64,000 nucleotides of DNA from JBHHYN01 sp046757565 (GCA_046757565.1 JBHHYN010000004.1:11985-75984), one strand, 5' to 3'; counted from the stretch's first letter, positions 44,564 to 54,365 are shown. Notes: generated from the sequence alone by a model not told the origin. A program made the numbers and translations.

Positions 44564-44750
44564 GGGCATCAACCGTGGTGCCGTTACAGACTTTTAACCT
44601 GAACCATGGGTTCAAGTGGGAACAGCGGGCGACGTTTCAGGCTCCCCACCAAAGCGGGTCTGCACAACAACATCGCGGTTTAGTCCCCTGGCAAACAAAG
44701 ATAGGCTCAAGTTTATGCCAGCCTGACCACGAACACCACAGAAGATACCC
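44564..44750 (-). ncRNA. ssrS: 6S RNA
   Basis: RNA that mimics an open promoter and sequesters sigma-70 polymerase in stationary phase. It lies just downstream of zapA on the same strand, the conserved gammaproteobacterial position. The ends pair: GGGTATC (44750-44744) with GATGCCC (44570-44564), then CTGTGGTG (44741-44734) with CACCACGG (44580-44573). Inside are the TTGAGCCTAT block near the 5' side and CACTTGAACCCATGGTTCAG near the 3' side, both close to E. coli 6S RNA. The length of about 187 bases is normal. The plus-strand reading frame here is meaningless. Confidence 0.85.
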
Positions 44751-44821
44751 GAACCTTATGCCGATAGTCCAATGCGATGATTGTTCAGGGAATCCCTGGT
44801 TGCTTCAGGGCCTTCCCGATA

Positions 44822-45136
44822 TCAAATAGCCAACGGTCTGTCCTTGACCAGCACACCATCAATTTTGTTTCGCAGGCGCTTGATTGCTGAATCCATAGTA
44901 TCAGTATAGTCGTTATTTTCCCGTTTGTACGCCAGATATTCATGGGTAATATTCAGCGCCGTCATGATAGCAATCCTCTCGCTGCCAATAACTTTACCGC
45001 TTTTCTTCAGCTCATCTAATTTATCATTCAGATATTCCGCTGCTGTGAGTAATTGCTCACGTTCTTCCTCTTCGCAGGAAATTAAATACTCCTTGTCCAG
45101 TATCATGATGCTGACCGGTTTGTTCGATTGACTCAC
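44822..45136 (-). CDS. zapA: Cell division protein ZapA
   Basis: Stabilises FtsZ protofilaments at the division ring. The 104 residues begin KPVSIMILDKEYLISCEEEE, and the central AAEYLNDKLDELKKSGKVIGSERIAIMTALNITHEYL plus C-terminal helix fit the family. It overlaps the upstream ZapB-like gene by 4 bases, and 6S RNA follows, as in E. coli. Confidence 0.94.
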   Translation of the reverse strand: MSQSNKPVSIMILDKEYLISCEEEEREQLLTAAEYLNDKLDELKKSGKVIGSERIAIMTALNITHEYLAYKRENNDYTDTMDSAIKRLRNKIDGVLVKDRPLAI

Positions 45137-45369
45137 GAACGGGTCTCCATGGCGCGCAGCCGGGAGATCATTGATTCGATTCTTATCCTTGCCTGTTCCG
45201 TTTTTTCGATCAATGTTGCACGTTCATTAACCAGGCTATCCTGCTGATTACGAAGCGCCGAGTTCTCATGTTGCAGTTGGTCCACGGTCCGGATAAGCTC
45301 ATCAACCCGTGCTTCAAGTGCGGTTAAATCCAGGTTATCTGGTTTACTGTCAGTCATAGCGTCCGCCAC
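45133..45369 (-). CDS. ZapB-like coiled-coil protein (TIGR02449 type)
   Basis: 78 residues, almost wholly a heptad coiled coil (ALEARVDELIRTVDQLQHEN through ARIRIESMISRLRAME). Small proteins of this type sit directly before zapA in many gammaproteobacteria and resemble ZapB, so a division role is likely. It overlaps zapA by ATGA. The 258 bases upstream to ygfB hold no gene I can support. Confidence 0.83.
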   Translation of the reverse strand: MADAMTDSKPDNLDLTALEARVDELIRTVDQLQHENSALRNQQDSLVNERATLIEKTEQARIRIESMISRLRAMETRS

Positions 45370-45627
45370 ATCTAAAGTTATGCAATGTTCAAAAGCTTTA
45401 GTATTATTGCACGATTAATATAGAGCGGTAGCAGATACCGGTCAACACTCATGTTGCCATCAGATTCAAAATGAGGCCGTTTTTTCAGAAATATGTCCAT
45501 ATATTCCGCACCGTGGCCACTCAGGCGGCCGTGATTCACCCTGAACGGGTTAATCGCCAGGTTAGCAATACGCGCGGTATGCACGATTGAAAGCGGCCGG
45601 ATGACAGCCTATTAATCCCCGCAACGA

Positions 45628-46194
45628 GTGCTTTTTTCGATGTTGGATTATATTGGTTTAAAAGAACGTCTGTATCAGGCACAGGCGGAAACCGGCGCCG
45701 CAGAGTGTCACGGCTTTCTGTGCGGGCAGGTTTGTGTTTCCACTTCGCCGGCTGAAAACACGTGGCAGGAATTCCTGGACGTACAATCTAATGACGATGA
45801 ACTGATCACTGAGTGTTACAGGTATATAACGCTCCTGCTGGCGGACATCATCGATGGACTTCGATCGCCGGATCTGGATTTTCAATTACTCCTGCCGGAG
45901 GAAGATTGCACTGTTACCAGGCGTATAGAGGCCCTGACCGGCTGGTGCCACGGCTTTCTTAATGGTTATGGAGCCGGGTCAGAAGAGGGAAAAGCGTCAA
46001 TGGCAGAAGAGTGCCTGGAGGTATTGGATGACTTTACCCGGATATGCCGGGTTGAGATTGAACCGGAAGAGAGTGAGGAGAGTGAACAGGCATTTATGGA
46101 ACTGAGCGAATACGTGCGTATGGGAGTCATTTACATCTTCGATGAGATGTCCCCCGGTATGGCTCCAGACGATAAACTGGAGCGACTGCATTAA
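45628..46194 (+). CDS. ygfB: UPF0149 family protein YgfB
   Basis: 188 residues of the YgfB/YecA family. The alpha-helical protein has ECHGFLCGQVC near the N-terminus and LTGWCHGFLNGYG in the middle, both family signatures, and an acidic stretch (EPEESEESEQ) towards the C-terminus. The start is GTG at 45628 or ATG at 45640. The gene overlaps pepP by one base and heads the ygfB-pepP-ubiH-ubiI operon, conserved in gammaproteobacteria. The biochemical function remains unclear; regulatory roles have been reported in Pseudomonas. Confidence 0.9.
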   Translation: MLFSMLDYIGLKERLYQAQAETGAAECHGFLCGQVCVSTSPAENTWQEFLDVQSNDDELITECYRYITLLLADIIDGLRSPDLDFQLLLPEEDCTVTRRIEALTGWCHGFLNGYGAGSEEGKASMAEECLEVLDDFTRICRVEIEPEESEESEQAFMELSEYVRMGVIYIFDEMSPGMAPDDKLERLH

Positions 46195-47504
46195 TGGATG
46201 CAAAGGAGTTTCCGCGCCGAAGAAAACGGCTGATGAACATGATGGGCGATGAAAGCGTTGCCATCCTGCCTACAGCATCAGTAAGAATACGGAACCGGGA
46301 CGTTGAGTTCCCTTTCAGGCCCGACAGCGATTTTTACTATCTCACCGGTTTTCCTGAACCGGAGGCAGTAGCCATGTTAATCCCGGACCGGGCAGCAGGT
46401 GAATACATCCTCTTCTGCCGGGAGAAAGACCCGAAGATGGAGACATGGCATGGACGCCGGGCCGGGCTTGAGGGGGCGTGCGATATTTACGGTGCCGAGG
46501 ACGCCTTCCCGATTGAGGATCTGGACGATATTTTGCCGGGTCTGCTTGAAGACCGGGAACGGATCTACTACACCATGGGCAATGATGCGGCGTTCGATCA
46601 ACGCGTCGTCGGTTGGGTAAAGCAGGTGCGGGACAGGGTACGGACCGGTGTCAATGCCCCGGATGAATTCATTTCCCTGAATCATCTGTTGCATGATATG
46701 CGCCTGTATAAAAGCCGGCAGGAGGTCAGGGCCATCAGACAGGCCGCACACATCGCTGCGAAAGCACATCAACGCGCCATGCAAACCTGCGAGGCGGGCT
46801 TGACGGAATATCAGATAGAGGCTGAATTGATACATGAATTCATGCGCCAAGGCGCCCGCAACCCGGCTTATCCACCTATTGTTGGAAGTGGCGAGAACAG
46901 CTGTATCCTGCATTACACGGAAAACTCAAAGGAACTCAATGACGGAGATATATTACTGATTGACGCCGGCGCTGAATATGAAGGATATGCCAGCGATATT
47001 ACGCGAACATTTCCCGTAAACGGAATATTCAGTAAGTCACAACGCACGATTTATGAAATCGTGCTGGCGGCCCAGTTGGCGGCAATAGAACAGGTGCAAC
47101 CGGGAAACCATTGGAACGAACCACATGATGCCGCCATTAACGTCATCACAGAAGGTCTGCTTGCCCTGGGAATATTAAAAGGAACAAAGCGTCAACTCAT
47201 CAGGGACCATGCCTACAGTAAATACTTTATGCACCGGACCGGGCACTGGCTCGGCATGGATGTGCATGATGTGGGCGAATATAAAATCGAGGGCGGTTGG
47301 CGTATGCTGGAACCCGGCATGGCGCTGACTGTAGAACCGGGCCTCTATTTCCCGGCCGGCCGCGGGCTGGCCAGGAAGTGGTGGAATATCGGCGTACGCA
47401 TCGAAGACGATGTCCTGGTCACAAAGGCTGGTCACGATGTATTGAGTAAAGAGGCCCCTAAAACAGTTGAAGAAATCGAGTCCTTAATGGCAAATCCTGC
47501 CTGA
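46194..47504 (+). CDS. pepP: Xaa-Pro aminopeptidase
   Basis: Cleaves the N-terminal residue before proline. The 436 residues have an N-terminal creatinase-like domain (FPFRPDSDFYYLTGFPEPEAV) and a C-terminal pita-bread metallopeptidase domain. Metal ligands are visible in LIDAGAEYEGYASDITRTFP, HRTGHWLGMDVHDVG, and VEPGLYF. Length equals E. coli PepP (441). Coupled to ygfB by TAATG. Confidence 0.96.
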   Translation: MDAKEFPRRRKRLMNMMGDESVAILPTASVRIRNRDVEFPFRPDSDFYYLTGFPEPEAVAMLIPDRAAGEYILFCREKDPKMETWHGRRAGLEGACDIYGAEDAFPIEDLDDILPGLLEDRERIYYTMGNDAAFDQRVVGWVKQVRDRVRTGVNAPDEFISLNHLLHDMRLYKSRQEVRAIRQAAHIAAKAHQRAMQTCEAGLTEYQIEAELIHEFMRQGARNPAYPPIVGSGENSCILHYTENSKELNDGDILLIDAGAEYEGYASDITRTFPVNGIFSKSQRTIYEIVLAAQLAAIEQVQPGNHWNEPHDAAINVITEGLLALGILKGTKRQLIRDHAYSKYFMHRTGHWLGMDVHDVGEYKIEGGWRMLEPGMALTVEPGLYFPAGRGLARKWWNIGVRIEDDVLVTKAGHDVLSKEAPKTVEEIESLMANPA

Positions 47505-47580
47505 AAGAAGCACCCGGATCCGCCTTGTGTTGTAACCCAAACAGGTTAGCTATCCGTATAAAAAACTGAAAAATTGAATC

Positions 47581-48801
47581 ATGTTGCACAGATCTGAATA
47601 TGATATTGTCATTGTTGGTGGCGGCATGGTTGGCGCCAGCCTCGCCTGTGCCTTGGCGGACGAGGAAACGGACATTGCCTTGATCGATGCCGCCCCACTC
47701 AAGCCCGGCAAGCAACCCAGTTATGATGATCGGGCCCTGGCCTTATCGTTATCATCGCAACGGGTCTTTACGGCCTTGAAACTATGGCCACAAATTGCAG
47801 TCAATGCCAATCCAATCCAGCGCATTCACGTGAGTGATCGCGGTCATTTCGGTTTCGTCAGGTTGCAAGCCGATATGTTAGGGCTGGACAACCTGGGTCA
47901 TGTCGTGATCGCCCGTGATCTGGGCAAGGCCCTGATATCCCGAATCAAGGCAGCGGTAAATATCGATTTTATCTGTCCGGCAATGCTATCGGCAGTAACC
48001 ATAGAGCAGGACAGGGTCCGTATGGACTTGATAAACGGTGATGCAACGGAACAATTCTCAGGGAAATTACTGGTGGTTGCAGATGGCACCCACTCAACGG
48101 TGAGGGAGCAACTGGGGATCCGGACGCGGATCAGGGACTATGGCCAAACCGCCATCATTGCCAATGCCACTACGGAAAAACCGCACAGGGACACTGCCTA
48201 TGAACGCTTTACCGAAGGCGGGCCCTTCGCCCTGCTTCCTCTGAAGGAACAACGATGCAAAATGGTTTTCACCCTGCCTGCCGGCGAAAGCGAGGAGTAC
48301 ATGAAGATGGACAGGGAGGCCTTCCTGGCAAAGGCGCAACAACGTTTTGGCAAACGCCTGGGCAGATTCAAAACCGTGGGATCACGTCTGACACATCCGT
48401 TACTGTTGCTGGAGGCGCAACAACAGACAGGGGACAGGATTGTGCTGCTCGGTAATGCGGCCCACACCATTCACCCAAACGGCGCCCAGGGATTTAATCT
48501 CTGTCTGCGCGATGTGGCCGCACTGGCGGAGCAGTTAATCTCCGTGATCCGAAGCGGCAAGGACCCGGGCGGCAGGCAGGCACTGGATGACTATCTCTCC
48601 TGCCGTCACCGTGATCAACAACGGGTTATGCGTTTCTCTGAAAGACTCGCCGATCTCTTCTATAATCGTCACCGCCTGAAAATCTTCGCCCGCAATACCG
48701 GCATGCTGATCACCGATCTTGTCCCCGCCCTTAAACGGGAGTGCATACGGCAGGGTGCGGGGATCACAGGATTGCAACCGGCCATTGTCCGCGGGCTGTA
48801 A
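47581..48801 (+). CDS. ubiH: 2-octaprenyl-6-methoxyphenol hydroxylase
   Basis: FAD-dependent hydroxylase of ubiquinone synthesis. The 406 residues begin YDIVIVGGGMVGASLACALA (FAD dinucleotide loop), with LVVADGTHSTVRE (DG motif) and VLLGNAAHTIHPNGAQGFNLCLRD (GD-type motif, with N in place of the usual D). Membership of the UbiH/UbiF/VisC group is certain; the exact ring position rests on its order after pepP. Confidence 0.92.
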   Translation: MLHRSEYDIVIVGGGMVGASLACALADEETDIALIDAAPLKPGKQPSYDDRALALSLSSQRVFTALKLWPQIAVNANPIQRIHVSDRGHFGFVRLQADMLGLDNLGHVVIARDLGKALISRIKAAVNIDFICPAMLSAVTIEQDRVRMDLINGDATEQFSGKLLVVADGTHSTVREQLGIRTRIRDYGQTAIIANATTEKPHRDTAYERFTEGGPFALLPLKEQRCKMVFTLPAGESEEYMKMDREAFLAKAQQRFGKRLGRFKTVGSRLTHPLLLLEAQQQTGDRIVLLGNAAHTIHPNGAQGFNLCLRDVAALAEQLISVIRSGKDPGGRQALDDYLSCRHRDQQRVMRFSERLADLFYNRHRLKIFARNTGMLITDLVPALKRECIRQGAGITGLQPAIVRGL

Positions 48802-48818
48802 TCTCCCCCTTCCGGAAC

Positions 48819-50036
48819 ATGCCTGAGATAGAAACAGAAGTAGTCATCATCGGGGCGGGTCCTGTGGGCGCTTGCCTGGCGGCCTTACTGGGCAGTCAGG
48901 GTGTGAATTGCGTCGTCATTGATGCCCGCGAGGAGAACACCCAGGGTAGAGACGGGCAGGCGGACCCGCGGGTCCTGGCGCTTACCCATGCCTCCAGGCG
49001 CATTTTGCAGTCATTCGATCTGTGGCGGCAATTACCGCAACAACGAATAGGACGTTTCCGGTGCATGCATGTTTGGGACGAAAACGGTAAGGGTGAGATC
49101 CGGTTCGATAGTGCCGATCTGTGTAAACAGACCCTGGGCTATATCGTGGAACAGTCTCAGTTACAGCATCATCTCGACAGGATTCTGGAGTATTTACCCT
49201 GTGTCAGCGTTTTCCGGGGCGCCTCCCCAAAAGGCCTGGTTTGGGGGAAAGAGTGGCTAACGGTGACGTTGGATAATCAGAGCTTCAATGCAAGAGTCGT
49301 GGTTGCAGCAGACGGAATCCATTCCTGGACCCGTCGCTTTGCGGATATAGGTTATCGCCTCCACGACTATAAACAGCAGGCCGTTGCCTGTACCGTTACC
49401 ACTGCGTTGCCCCATGAGCAGGTAGCCAGACAACGCTTTCTGACGAACGGGCCGCTTGCTTTTTTGCCTCTGGCCGATAGTAACCGCTGCGGCATCGTCT
49501 GGTCTACTTCGACACACCACGCACGACAGTTGCTGGATCTGGATAAGGAGAATTTTAACCGGGTCCTGCAGTCATCATTCGCGAATACCCTTGGAGAGAT
49601 TATCGAGAGTGGTCCCAGGAGCTGTTTTCCTTTGCAACGGGCGCAGGCGGAACATTATTGCAAGGAGCGTTTGGTCTTGGCAGGAGATGCCGCCCACAGC
49701 ATACATCCATTGGCCGGGCAAGGGGCAAATCTGGGGCTGCTGGATGCAGCCAGCCTTGGACAGGTTTTACTGGAAGCGAGGTCAAGGCAGAAGGATATCG
49801 GGAATATGCGCGTACTCAGACGCTATGAACGCTGGCGTAAGGGTGAAAACCGCTTCATGATGGTGCTATGCGAGGGATTAAAAACCCTTTTTGAAACCCA
49901 GACCACTCCCTTGCCCTTACTGCGTAATACAGGTTTGGACCTGGTTAATTCGAGCTCACCGGTCAAACATTTTATTATGCGCCATGCAATGGGACTGGCA
50001 GGAGATCTGCCTGCCATTGCCAGGGTATACGGATAA
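48819..50036 (+). CDS. UbiH/UbiI/VisC-family FAD hydroxylase
   Basis: Second ubiquinone-pathway type monooxygenase, 405 residues. EVVIIGAGPVGACLAALLG is the FAD loop, VVAADGIHSWTRR the DG motif, and LVLAGDAAHSIHPLAGQGANLGLLD the GD motif. By position it corresponds to E. coli UbiI (VisC), which hydroxylates C5, but the family does not separate cleanly by sequence, so no symbol is given. The frame is open upstream into ubiH; the conserved start is the ATG at 48819, 18 bases after ubiH. Confidence 0.88.
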   Translation: MPEIETEVVIIGAGPVGACLAALLGSQGVNCVVIDAREENTQGRDGQADPRVLALTHASRRILQSFDLWRQLPQQRIGRFRCMHVWDENGKGEIRFDSADLCKQTLGYIVEQSQLQHHLDRILEYLPCVSVFRGASPKGLVWGKEWLTVTLDNQSFNARVVVAADGIHSWTRRFADIGYRLHDYKQQAVACTVTTALPHEQVARQRFLTNGPLAFLPLADSNRCGIVWSTSTHHARQLLDLDKENFNRVLQSSFANTLGEIIESGPRSCFPLQRAQAEHYCKERLVLAGDAAHSIHPLAGQGANLGLLDAASLGQVLLEARSRQKDIGNMRVLRRYERWRKGENRFMMVLCEGLKTLFETQTTPLPLLRNTGLDLVNSSSPVKHFIMRHAMGLAGDLPAIARVYG

Positions 50037-50056
50037 ACGGCAAGGAACATTAACCT

Positions 50057-51742
50057 GTGAATGAAACACCGGTTCCCACGAATTTTATACGCAAGATCAT
50101 TGAAGAGGATCTGAGACAGAACAGAATCGATGATAGAGTTCGCACGCGTTTCCCACCCGAGCCCAACGGCTATTTACACATTGGTCATGCCAAATCCATC
50201 TGCCTGAACTTCGGTATCGCCGAAGAGTACCAGGGCGAATGCAACCTGCGCTTTGATGACACCAACCCGGAAAAGGAGGAGGAGGAATACGTACGGGCAA
50301 TTAAGGAGGATGTCCGCTGGCTGGGATTCGATTGGGGAGATCGTGAATATTTCTCGTCGGATTACTTCGAACAGCTGTATGAATTCGCCATTGATCTTAT
50401 CAGACAAGGCAAGGCCTATGTAGACAGCATGAGCATGGATGAGATCAGGGAATATCGGGGCACGCTCACCAGCCCCGGCAAGGAGAGTCCCTATCGGGAA
50501 CGTCCGGTTGACGAAAATATTGCGCTGTTTGAGGGCATGCGCAAGGGAGAATTCAAGGACGGAGAGCATGTTCTGCGTGCAAGGATTGATATGCACTCGC
50601 CCAATATAAACCTGCGTGATCCGGTGATCTACCGCATAAAACGGGCACATCATCATCGAAGCGGCGATAAATGGAAAATCTATCCCATGTATGATTTCAG
50701 CCACTGCCTGTCCGATGCCATCGAACACATTACCCACTCGATTTGCACCCTTGAATTTGAGGACAATCGCGCCCTGTATGACTGGGTGATTGATAACCTT
50801 GATACACCCTCACGCCCGCATCAATACGAGTTTGCCAGGCTTAATCTCGATTACACCGTCCTCAGCAAACGCAGGTTGATCGAACTGGTCAGAGACGCCC
50901 ATGTACATGGCTGGGATGATCCGCGTATGCCGACCATTAGCGGTCTCCGGCGCCGCGGCTACACCCCTGAGGCCATACGCAGTTTCTGTGAGCGTATCGG
51001 CGTCACCAAAAACGACACTCATATCGATATGAACGTATTGGAAAATGCATTACGGGAGGATCTGGACCGAAACGCACCACGGGCCCTGGCTGTATTGCGC
51101 CCCCTGCGTATCGTCATCGAAAATTATCCCGAGGGCAGAGAGGAACAGATAGACGCCCCCAATCATCCCGGCAAACCGGAGATGGGTTCACGCAAGGTTC
51201 CTTTTGGGAAGGTGATATATATTGAACAAGATGACTTCATGGAGGAACCGCCAAAGAAATTCTTCAGGCTCTCCCCCGGCATGGAGGTACGGCTGCGTTA
51301 CGCCTATTTCATCACCTGCACCGATGTCATCAAGGACCCGGAGACCGGAGAGATTATCGAACTCCGTTGCAACTACGACCCGGAAACCCGGGGCGGAAAC
51401 TCCCCGGATGGCAGAAAAGTAAAGGGGACACTGCATTGGGTCTCAGGGAAGCATTCGGTAAAATCGGAGGTACGGCTGTATGATCGGTTGTTTAGTGTAG
51501 CAAACCCCGAGCAGGGCGATGCAGGCTGGAAAAGTTTCCTGAATCCGGATTCGAAGCAGATCCTTGATGGATGTCTGCTGGAACCCTCCCTGCTGAATGC
51601 TCAACCGGAAGACCGCTTCCAGTTCGAGCGTCTGGGTTACTTCTGTGCCGACAGATATGATTGGCAAAAGCAGAAACCGGTATTTAACAGAACCGTGACG
51701 CTGCGCGATAGCTGGGCGAAAATCGGCAGGCGCACCATCTAA
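50057..51742 (+). CDS. glnS: Glutaminyl-tRNA synthetase
   Basis: Class I synthetase that charges tRNA-Gln directly. The 561 residues include PEPNGYLHIGHAKSICLNFG (HIGH motif), VLSKRRLIELV (KMSKS equivalent) and a C-terminal anticodon-binding beta-barrel pair. The start is GTG at 50057, just before the conserved sequence, with AAGGA 12 bases upstream. Presence of GlnS means that this organism need not rely on the amidotransferase route for Gln-tRNA. Confidence 0.97.
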   Translation: MNETPVPTNFIRKIIEEDLRQNRIDDRVRTRFPPEPNGYLHIGHAKSICLNFGIAEEYQGECNLRFDDTNPEKEEEEYVRAIKEDVRWLGFDWGDREYFSSDYFEQLYEFAIDLIRQGKAYVDSMSMDEIREYRGTLTSPGKESPYRERPVDENIALFEGMRKGEFKDGEHVLRARIDMHSPNINLRDPVIYRIKRAHHHRSGDKWKIYPMYDFSHCLSDAIEHITHSICTLEFEDNRALYDWVIDNLDTPSRPHQYEFARLNLDYTVLSKRRLIELVRDAHVHGWDDPRMPTISGLRRRGYTPEAIRSFCERIGVTKNDTHIDMNVLENALREDLDRNAPRALAVLRPLRIVIENYPEGREEQIDAPNHPGKPEMGSRKVPFGKVIYIEQDDFMEEPPKKFFRLSPGMEVRLRYAYFITCTDVIKDPETGEIIELRCNYDPETRGGNSPDGRKVKGTLHWVSGKHSVKSEVRLYDRLFSVANPEQGDAGWKSFLNPDSKQILDGCLLEPSLLNAQPEDRFQFERLGYFCADRYDWQKQKPVFNRTVTLRDSWAKIGRRTI

Positions 51743-51795
51743 TAAAATTTCATCAGGCAGTGTCTCGGCAACAATTACAGCAAATATTTATGACC

Positions 51796-52692
51796 ATGTC
51801 TTTAAAAACCCTGTATCGCTCCGACATAAAAAAACTGCCACTCATCAACATGGGCAAGGTACGGGACATCTATGCAGTCGATGATGAATATCTGTTAATT
51901 GTCACCACTGACCGGCTCTCTGCCTTTGATGTAGTCTTGCCCGATCCTATCCCCGGCAAGGGCGCCGTATTGACGGCTGTTTCCAACTTCTGGTTTAACC
52001 GGACACGAGACGTCATTCCGAATCATCTCAGTGATATACACCTGCCGGACGTGCTGGGCGGTGGGGACACGACAGCGCAACTGCAAAGCCGTTCCATCAT
52101 CGTGCGCAGACTGAAGCCCCTGCCTGTTGAAGCAATTGTCCGGGGTTACATTATTGGCTCCGGCTGGAAAGACTATCAGGAAACCGGGATGATCTGCGGC
52201 ATCGAACTGCCGCAGGATCTCCGGCAAGCAGAACAGTTGTCAGTGCCCATCTTCACCCCTTCAACCAAGGCGGAGGCTGGTAGGCACGATGAAAATATCC
52301 GCTTTGGTGAGATCGTCACACTTCTGGGCCGGGAGATGGCGGAGAAGGTGCGTGACATCAGTCTGAAAATTTATCGGGAGGCAGCGGATTATGCACGGCG
52401 ATGCGGCATAATCATAGCCGACACCAAATTCGAATTCGGCACGGACGACAGCGGCAATCTGTTCCTGATCGACGAAGTGCTTACCCCGGATTCCTCCCGC
52501 TTCTGGCCGGTCGATTCCTACCAACCTGGGATCAGTCCGCCGAGTTTCGATAAACAGTACGTACGCGATTATCTGGAGACGCTTGACTGGGACAAGACCC
52601 CACCGGGACCGAAATTGCCGGATCAGGTAATCCATAACACCGCGGCCAAATACCGGGAAGCACGGGACAGATTGATAAACACTGGAGAGTAA
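51796..52692 (+). CDS. purC: SAICAR synthetase
   Basis: Joins aspartate to CAIR in purine synthesis. It belongs to the longer PurC class (about 298 residues), with GKVRDIYAVDDEYLLIVTTDRLSAFDV, AIVRGYIIGSGWKDYQETG, and DTKFEFGTD plus LIDEVLTPDSSRFWP near the active site. The conserved start MSLKTLYRSDIKKLPLI begins at the ATG at 51796. Earlier in-frame candidates (ATG 51790, GTG 51760) cannot be excluded. It lies away from purHD, as is usual for the pathway. Confidence 0.95.
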   Translation: MSLKTLYRSDIKKLPLINMGKVRDIYAVDDEYLLIVTTDRLSAFDVVLPDPIPGKGAVLTAVSNFWFNRTRDVIPNHLSDIHLPDVLGGGDTTAQLQSRSIIVRRLKPLPVEAIVRGYIIGSGWKDYQETGMICGIELPQDLRQAEQLSVPIFTPSTKAEAGRHDENIRFGEIVTLLGREMAEKVRDISLKIYREAADYARRCGIIIADTKFEFGTDDSGNLFLIDEVLTPDSSRFWPVDSYQPGISPPSFDKQYVRDYLETLDWDKTPPGPKLPDQVIHNTAAKYREARDRLINTGE

Positions 52693-52726
52693 TTATTCAT
52701 CAATTCTTAACCTTAATAAAACTCCC

Positions 52727-53569
52727 ATGAAATATATCGGAGCCCACGTCAGCGCCCAGGGGGGTGTCGAAAATGCGCCGCTTAATGCGCAGGCGATCGG
52801 CGCCAGGGCCTTCGCCCTGTTCACCAAAAACCAGCGACAATGGCAGGCCAAACCATTAACGGCCGGGTCCATTACCGCCTTCAAGACCAATCTGAAAACA
52901 GCAGGGATTAGTCCGGAACATATTCTGCCCCATGACAGTTACCTGATTAATCTTGGCCACCCCGAAAAAGAGGCTTTGGAGAAATCGCGCCACGCCTTTC
53001 TCGACGAATTGCAGCGTTGTGAGCTGCTGGGGATCCAGCTCCTTAACTTCCATCCGGGCAGCCACCTGAAAAAGATCCCTGAAAAAGAGTGTCTCAAGCG
53101 CATTGCGGATTCCGTTAATTGGGCACTGCAACAGACCGATGAAGTTATAGGCGTCATTGAAAATACCGCGGGGCAGGGAACCAATGTCGGTTACAGATTC
53201 GAACATATTGCGCAGATTATTGAACAGGTCAAAGACAAGAGCCGCATAGGCGTGTGCCTCGATACCTGCCATACCTTCACCGCAGGTTACGATTTACGGA
53301 CGCCGGAAGCTTGCCGGAAAACCTTTGCAGAGTTTGACGAGGCCGTCGGTTTTGATTACCTCAGGGGCATGCACCTGAACGGCTCCAAGGCCGCATTTGC
53401 CTCACGTGTGGACCGGCATCATAGCCTGGAACAGGGTGAACTGGGACTCGCTGTATTTGATTTCATCATGAATGACGATCGTTTCTCGGATATGCCCATG
53501 GTGCTGGAGACCATCGACAGTGACCTCTGGGCCGATGAGATAGCGCTGTTATACTCCCTGCAACAATGA
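52727..53569 (+). CDS. nfo: Endonuclease IV (AP endonuclease)
   Basis: Zinc-dependent enzyme that cuts DNA 5' of abasic sites in base excision repair. The 280 residues form a TIM barrel with metal-binding motifs: LLNFHPGSHLKK, VIENTAGQGTNVG, GVCLDTCHTFTAGYD and SRVDRHHSLEQGELG. It overlaps the rhomboid gene by 4 bases. Confidence 0.96.
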   Translation: MKYIGAHVSAQGGVENAPLNAQAIGARAFALFTKNQRQWQAKPLTAGSITAFKTNLKTAGISPEHILPHDSYLINLGHPEKEALEKSRHAFLDELQRCELLGIQLLNFHPGSHLKKIPEKECLKRIADSVNWALQQTDEVIGVIENTAGQGTNVGYRFEHIAQIIEQVKDKSRIGVCLDTCHTFTAGYDLRTPEACRKTFAEFDEAVGFDYLRGMHLNGSKAAFASRVDRHHSLEQGELGLAVFDFIMNDDRFSDMPMVLETIDSDLWADEIALLYSLQQ

Positions 53570-54294
53570 TCCCCCTCCACGACGATAACCCGACGATCGT
53601 TTTCCCGTTTTTGACGATCACTCTCATCGCTACCTGTGTACTGGTTTACCTGTGGCAAATCTCGCTCGGACCCGGGGGTTCCCAGGCTATTGTTTACAGT
53701 CTTGGCCTGATCCCGGCGGTTCTGCTGGAGAAACTGTCGTTGCCGGCGAACCTGGCGCTTGTGCCTGCGGAGATGACGATTTTTACCTCCATGTTTTTAC
53801 ATGGCGGGCTTTTCCATCTGGCCGGGAACATGCTATATCTCTGGATCTTCGGAAATAACATTGAGGACGCCTTGGGCAGAAGCCGTTTTATCATTTTTTA
53901 TTTTCTCTGTGGTATCGCCGCTGCGGCAGGACAAACACTCCAGAACCCCGATTCTCAAATCCCGATGATTGGCGCCAGTGGCGCTATTTCCGGTGTCTTG
54001 GGCGCCTATCTGCTGCTGTATCCCCACGCGCGGGTGTTGGTGCTCATCCCGCTGGGGTTTTTTATACAACTGATACGCATGCCGGCGTCCTGGGTACTGG
54101 GGCTCTGGTTCGTTATGCAACTAATCAGTTCTGCCTTGTCGAACCTTGAGGGAGGTGGCGTCGCCTTTTCGGCCCATATAGGCGGATTCATTGCCGGGAT
54201 GGTACTGGTGCCTTTATTAAAACGAAAAAATATTAAATTTTTTCAGAAGGCCCGTGCTCCCAGCCAATGGCACCGGCGAGTCAGGCGCCGTTGA
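53566..54294 (+). CDS. Rhomboid family intramembrane serine protease
   Basis: 242 residues with six or seven membrane helices. The rhomboid features are HGGLFHLAGNMLYLWIFGNN (HxxxN on helix 2), the catalytic serine in GASGAISGVLGAYL, and the catalytic histidine in FSAHIGGFIAGM. A short basic tail follows. All catalytic residues are present, so it should be active. Substrates are unknown. Translationally coupled to nfo. Confidence 0.93.
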   Translation: MIPLHDDNPTIVFPFLTITLIATCVLVYLWQISLGPGGSQAIVYSLGLIPAVLLEKLSLPANLALVPAEMTIFTSMFLHGGLFHLAGNMLYLWIFGNNIEDALGRSRFIIFYFLCGIAAAAGQTLQNPDSQIPMIGASGAISGVLGAYLLLYPHARVLVLIPLGFFIQLIRMPASWVLGLWFVMQLISSALSNLEGGGVAFSAHIGGFIAGMVLVPLLKRKNIKFFQKARAPSQWHRRVRRR

Positions 54295-54365
54295 TCGGGC
54301 TGTCGCCAACGTCCACCCCGAGTAACCACTTTTTTTGTAACGGCAGTAACCGGGATCAGTTATTT

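Noticed and set aside
44575..44829. Plus-strand frame of 84 codons in the ilvA-zapA gap
   Set aside because: It lies antisense to the 6S RNA gene, has no ribosome binding site and encodes no recognisable protein.
45378..45584. Minus-strand frame of 68 codons between the ZapB-like gene and ygfB
   Set aside because: No ribosome binding site, no similarity recognised and mixed composition; it could be a remnant but I cannot support it as a gene.
54267..54365. Upstream extension of the DUF255 gene
   Set aside because: It overlaps the end of the rhomboid gene and would bury the signal peptide; the ATG at 54366 gives a normal exported start.
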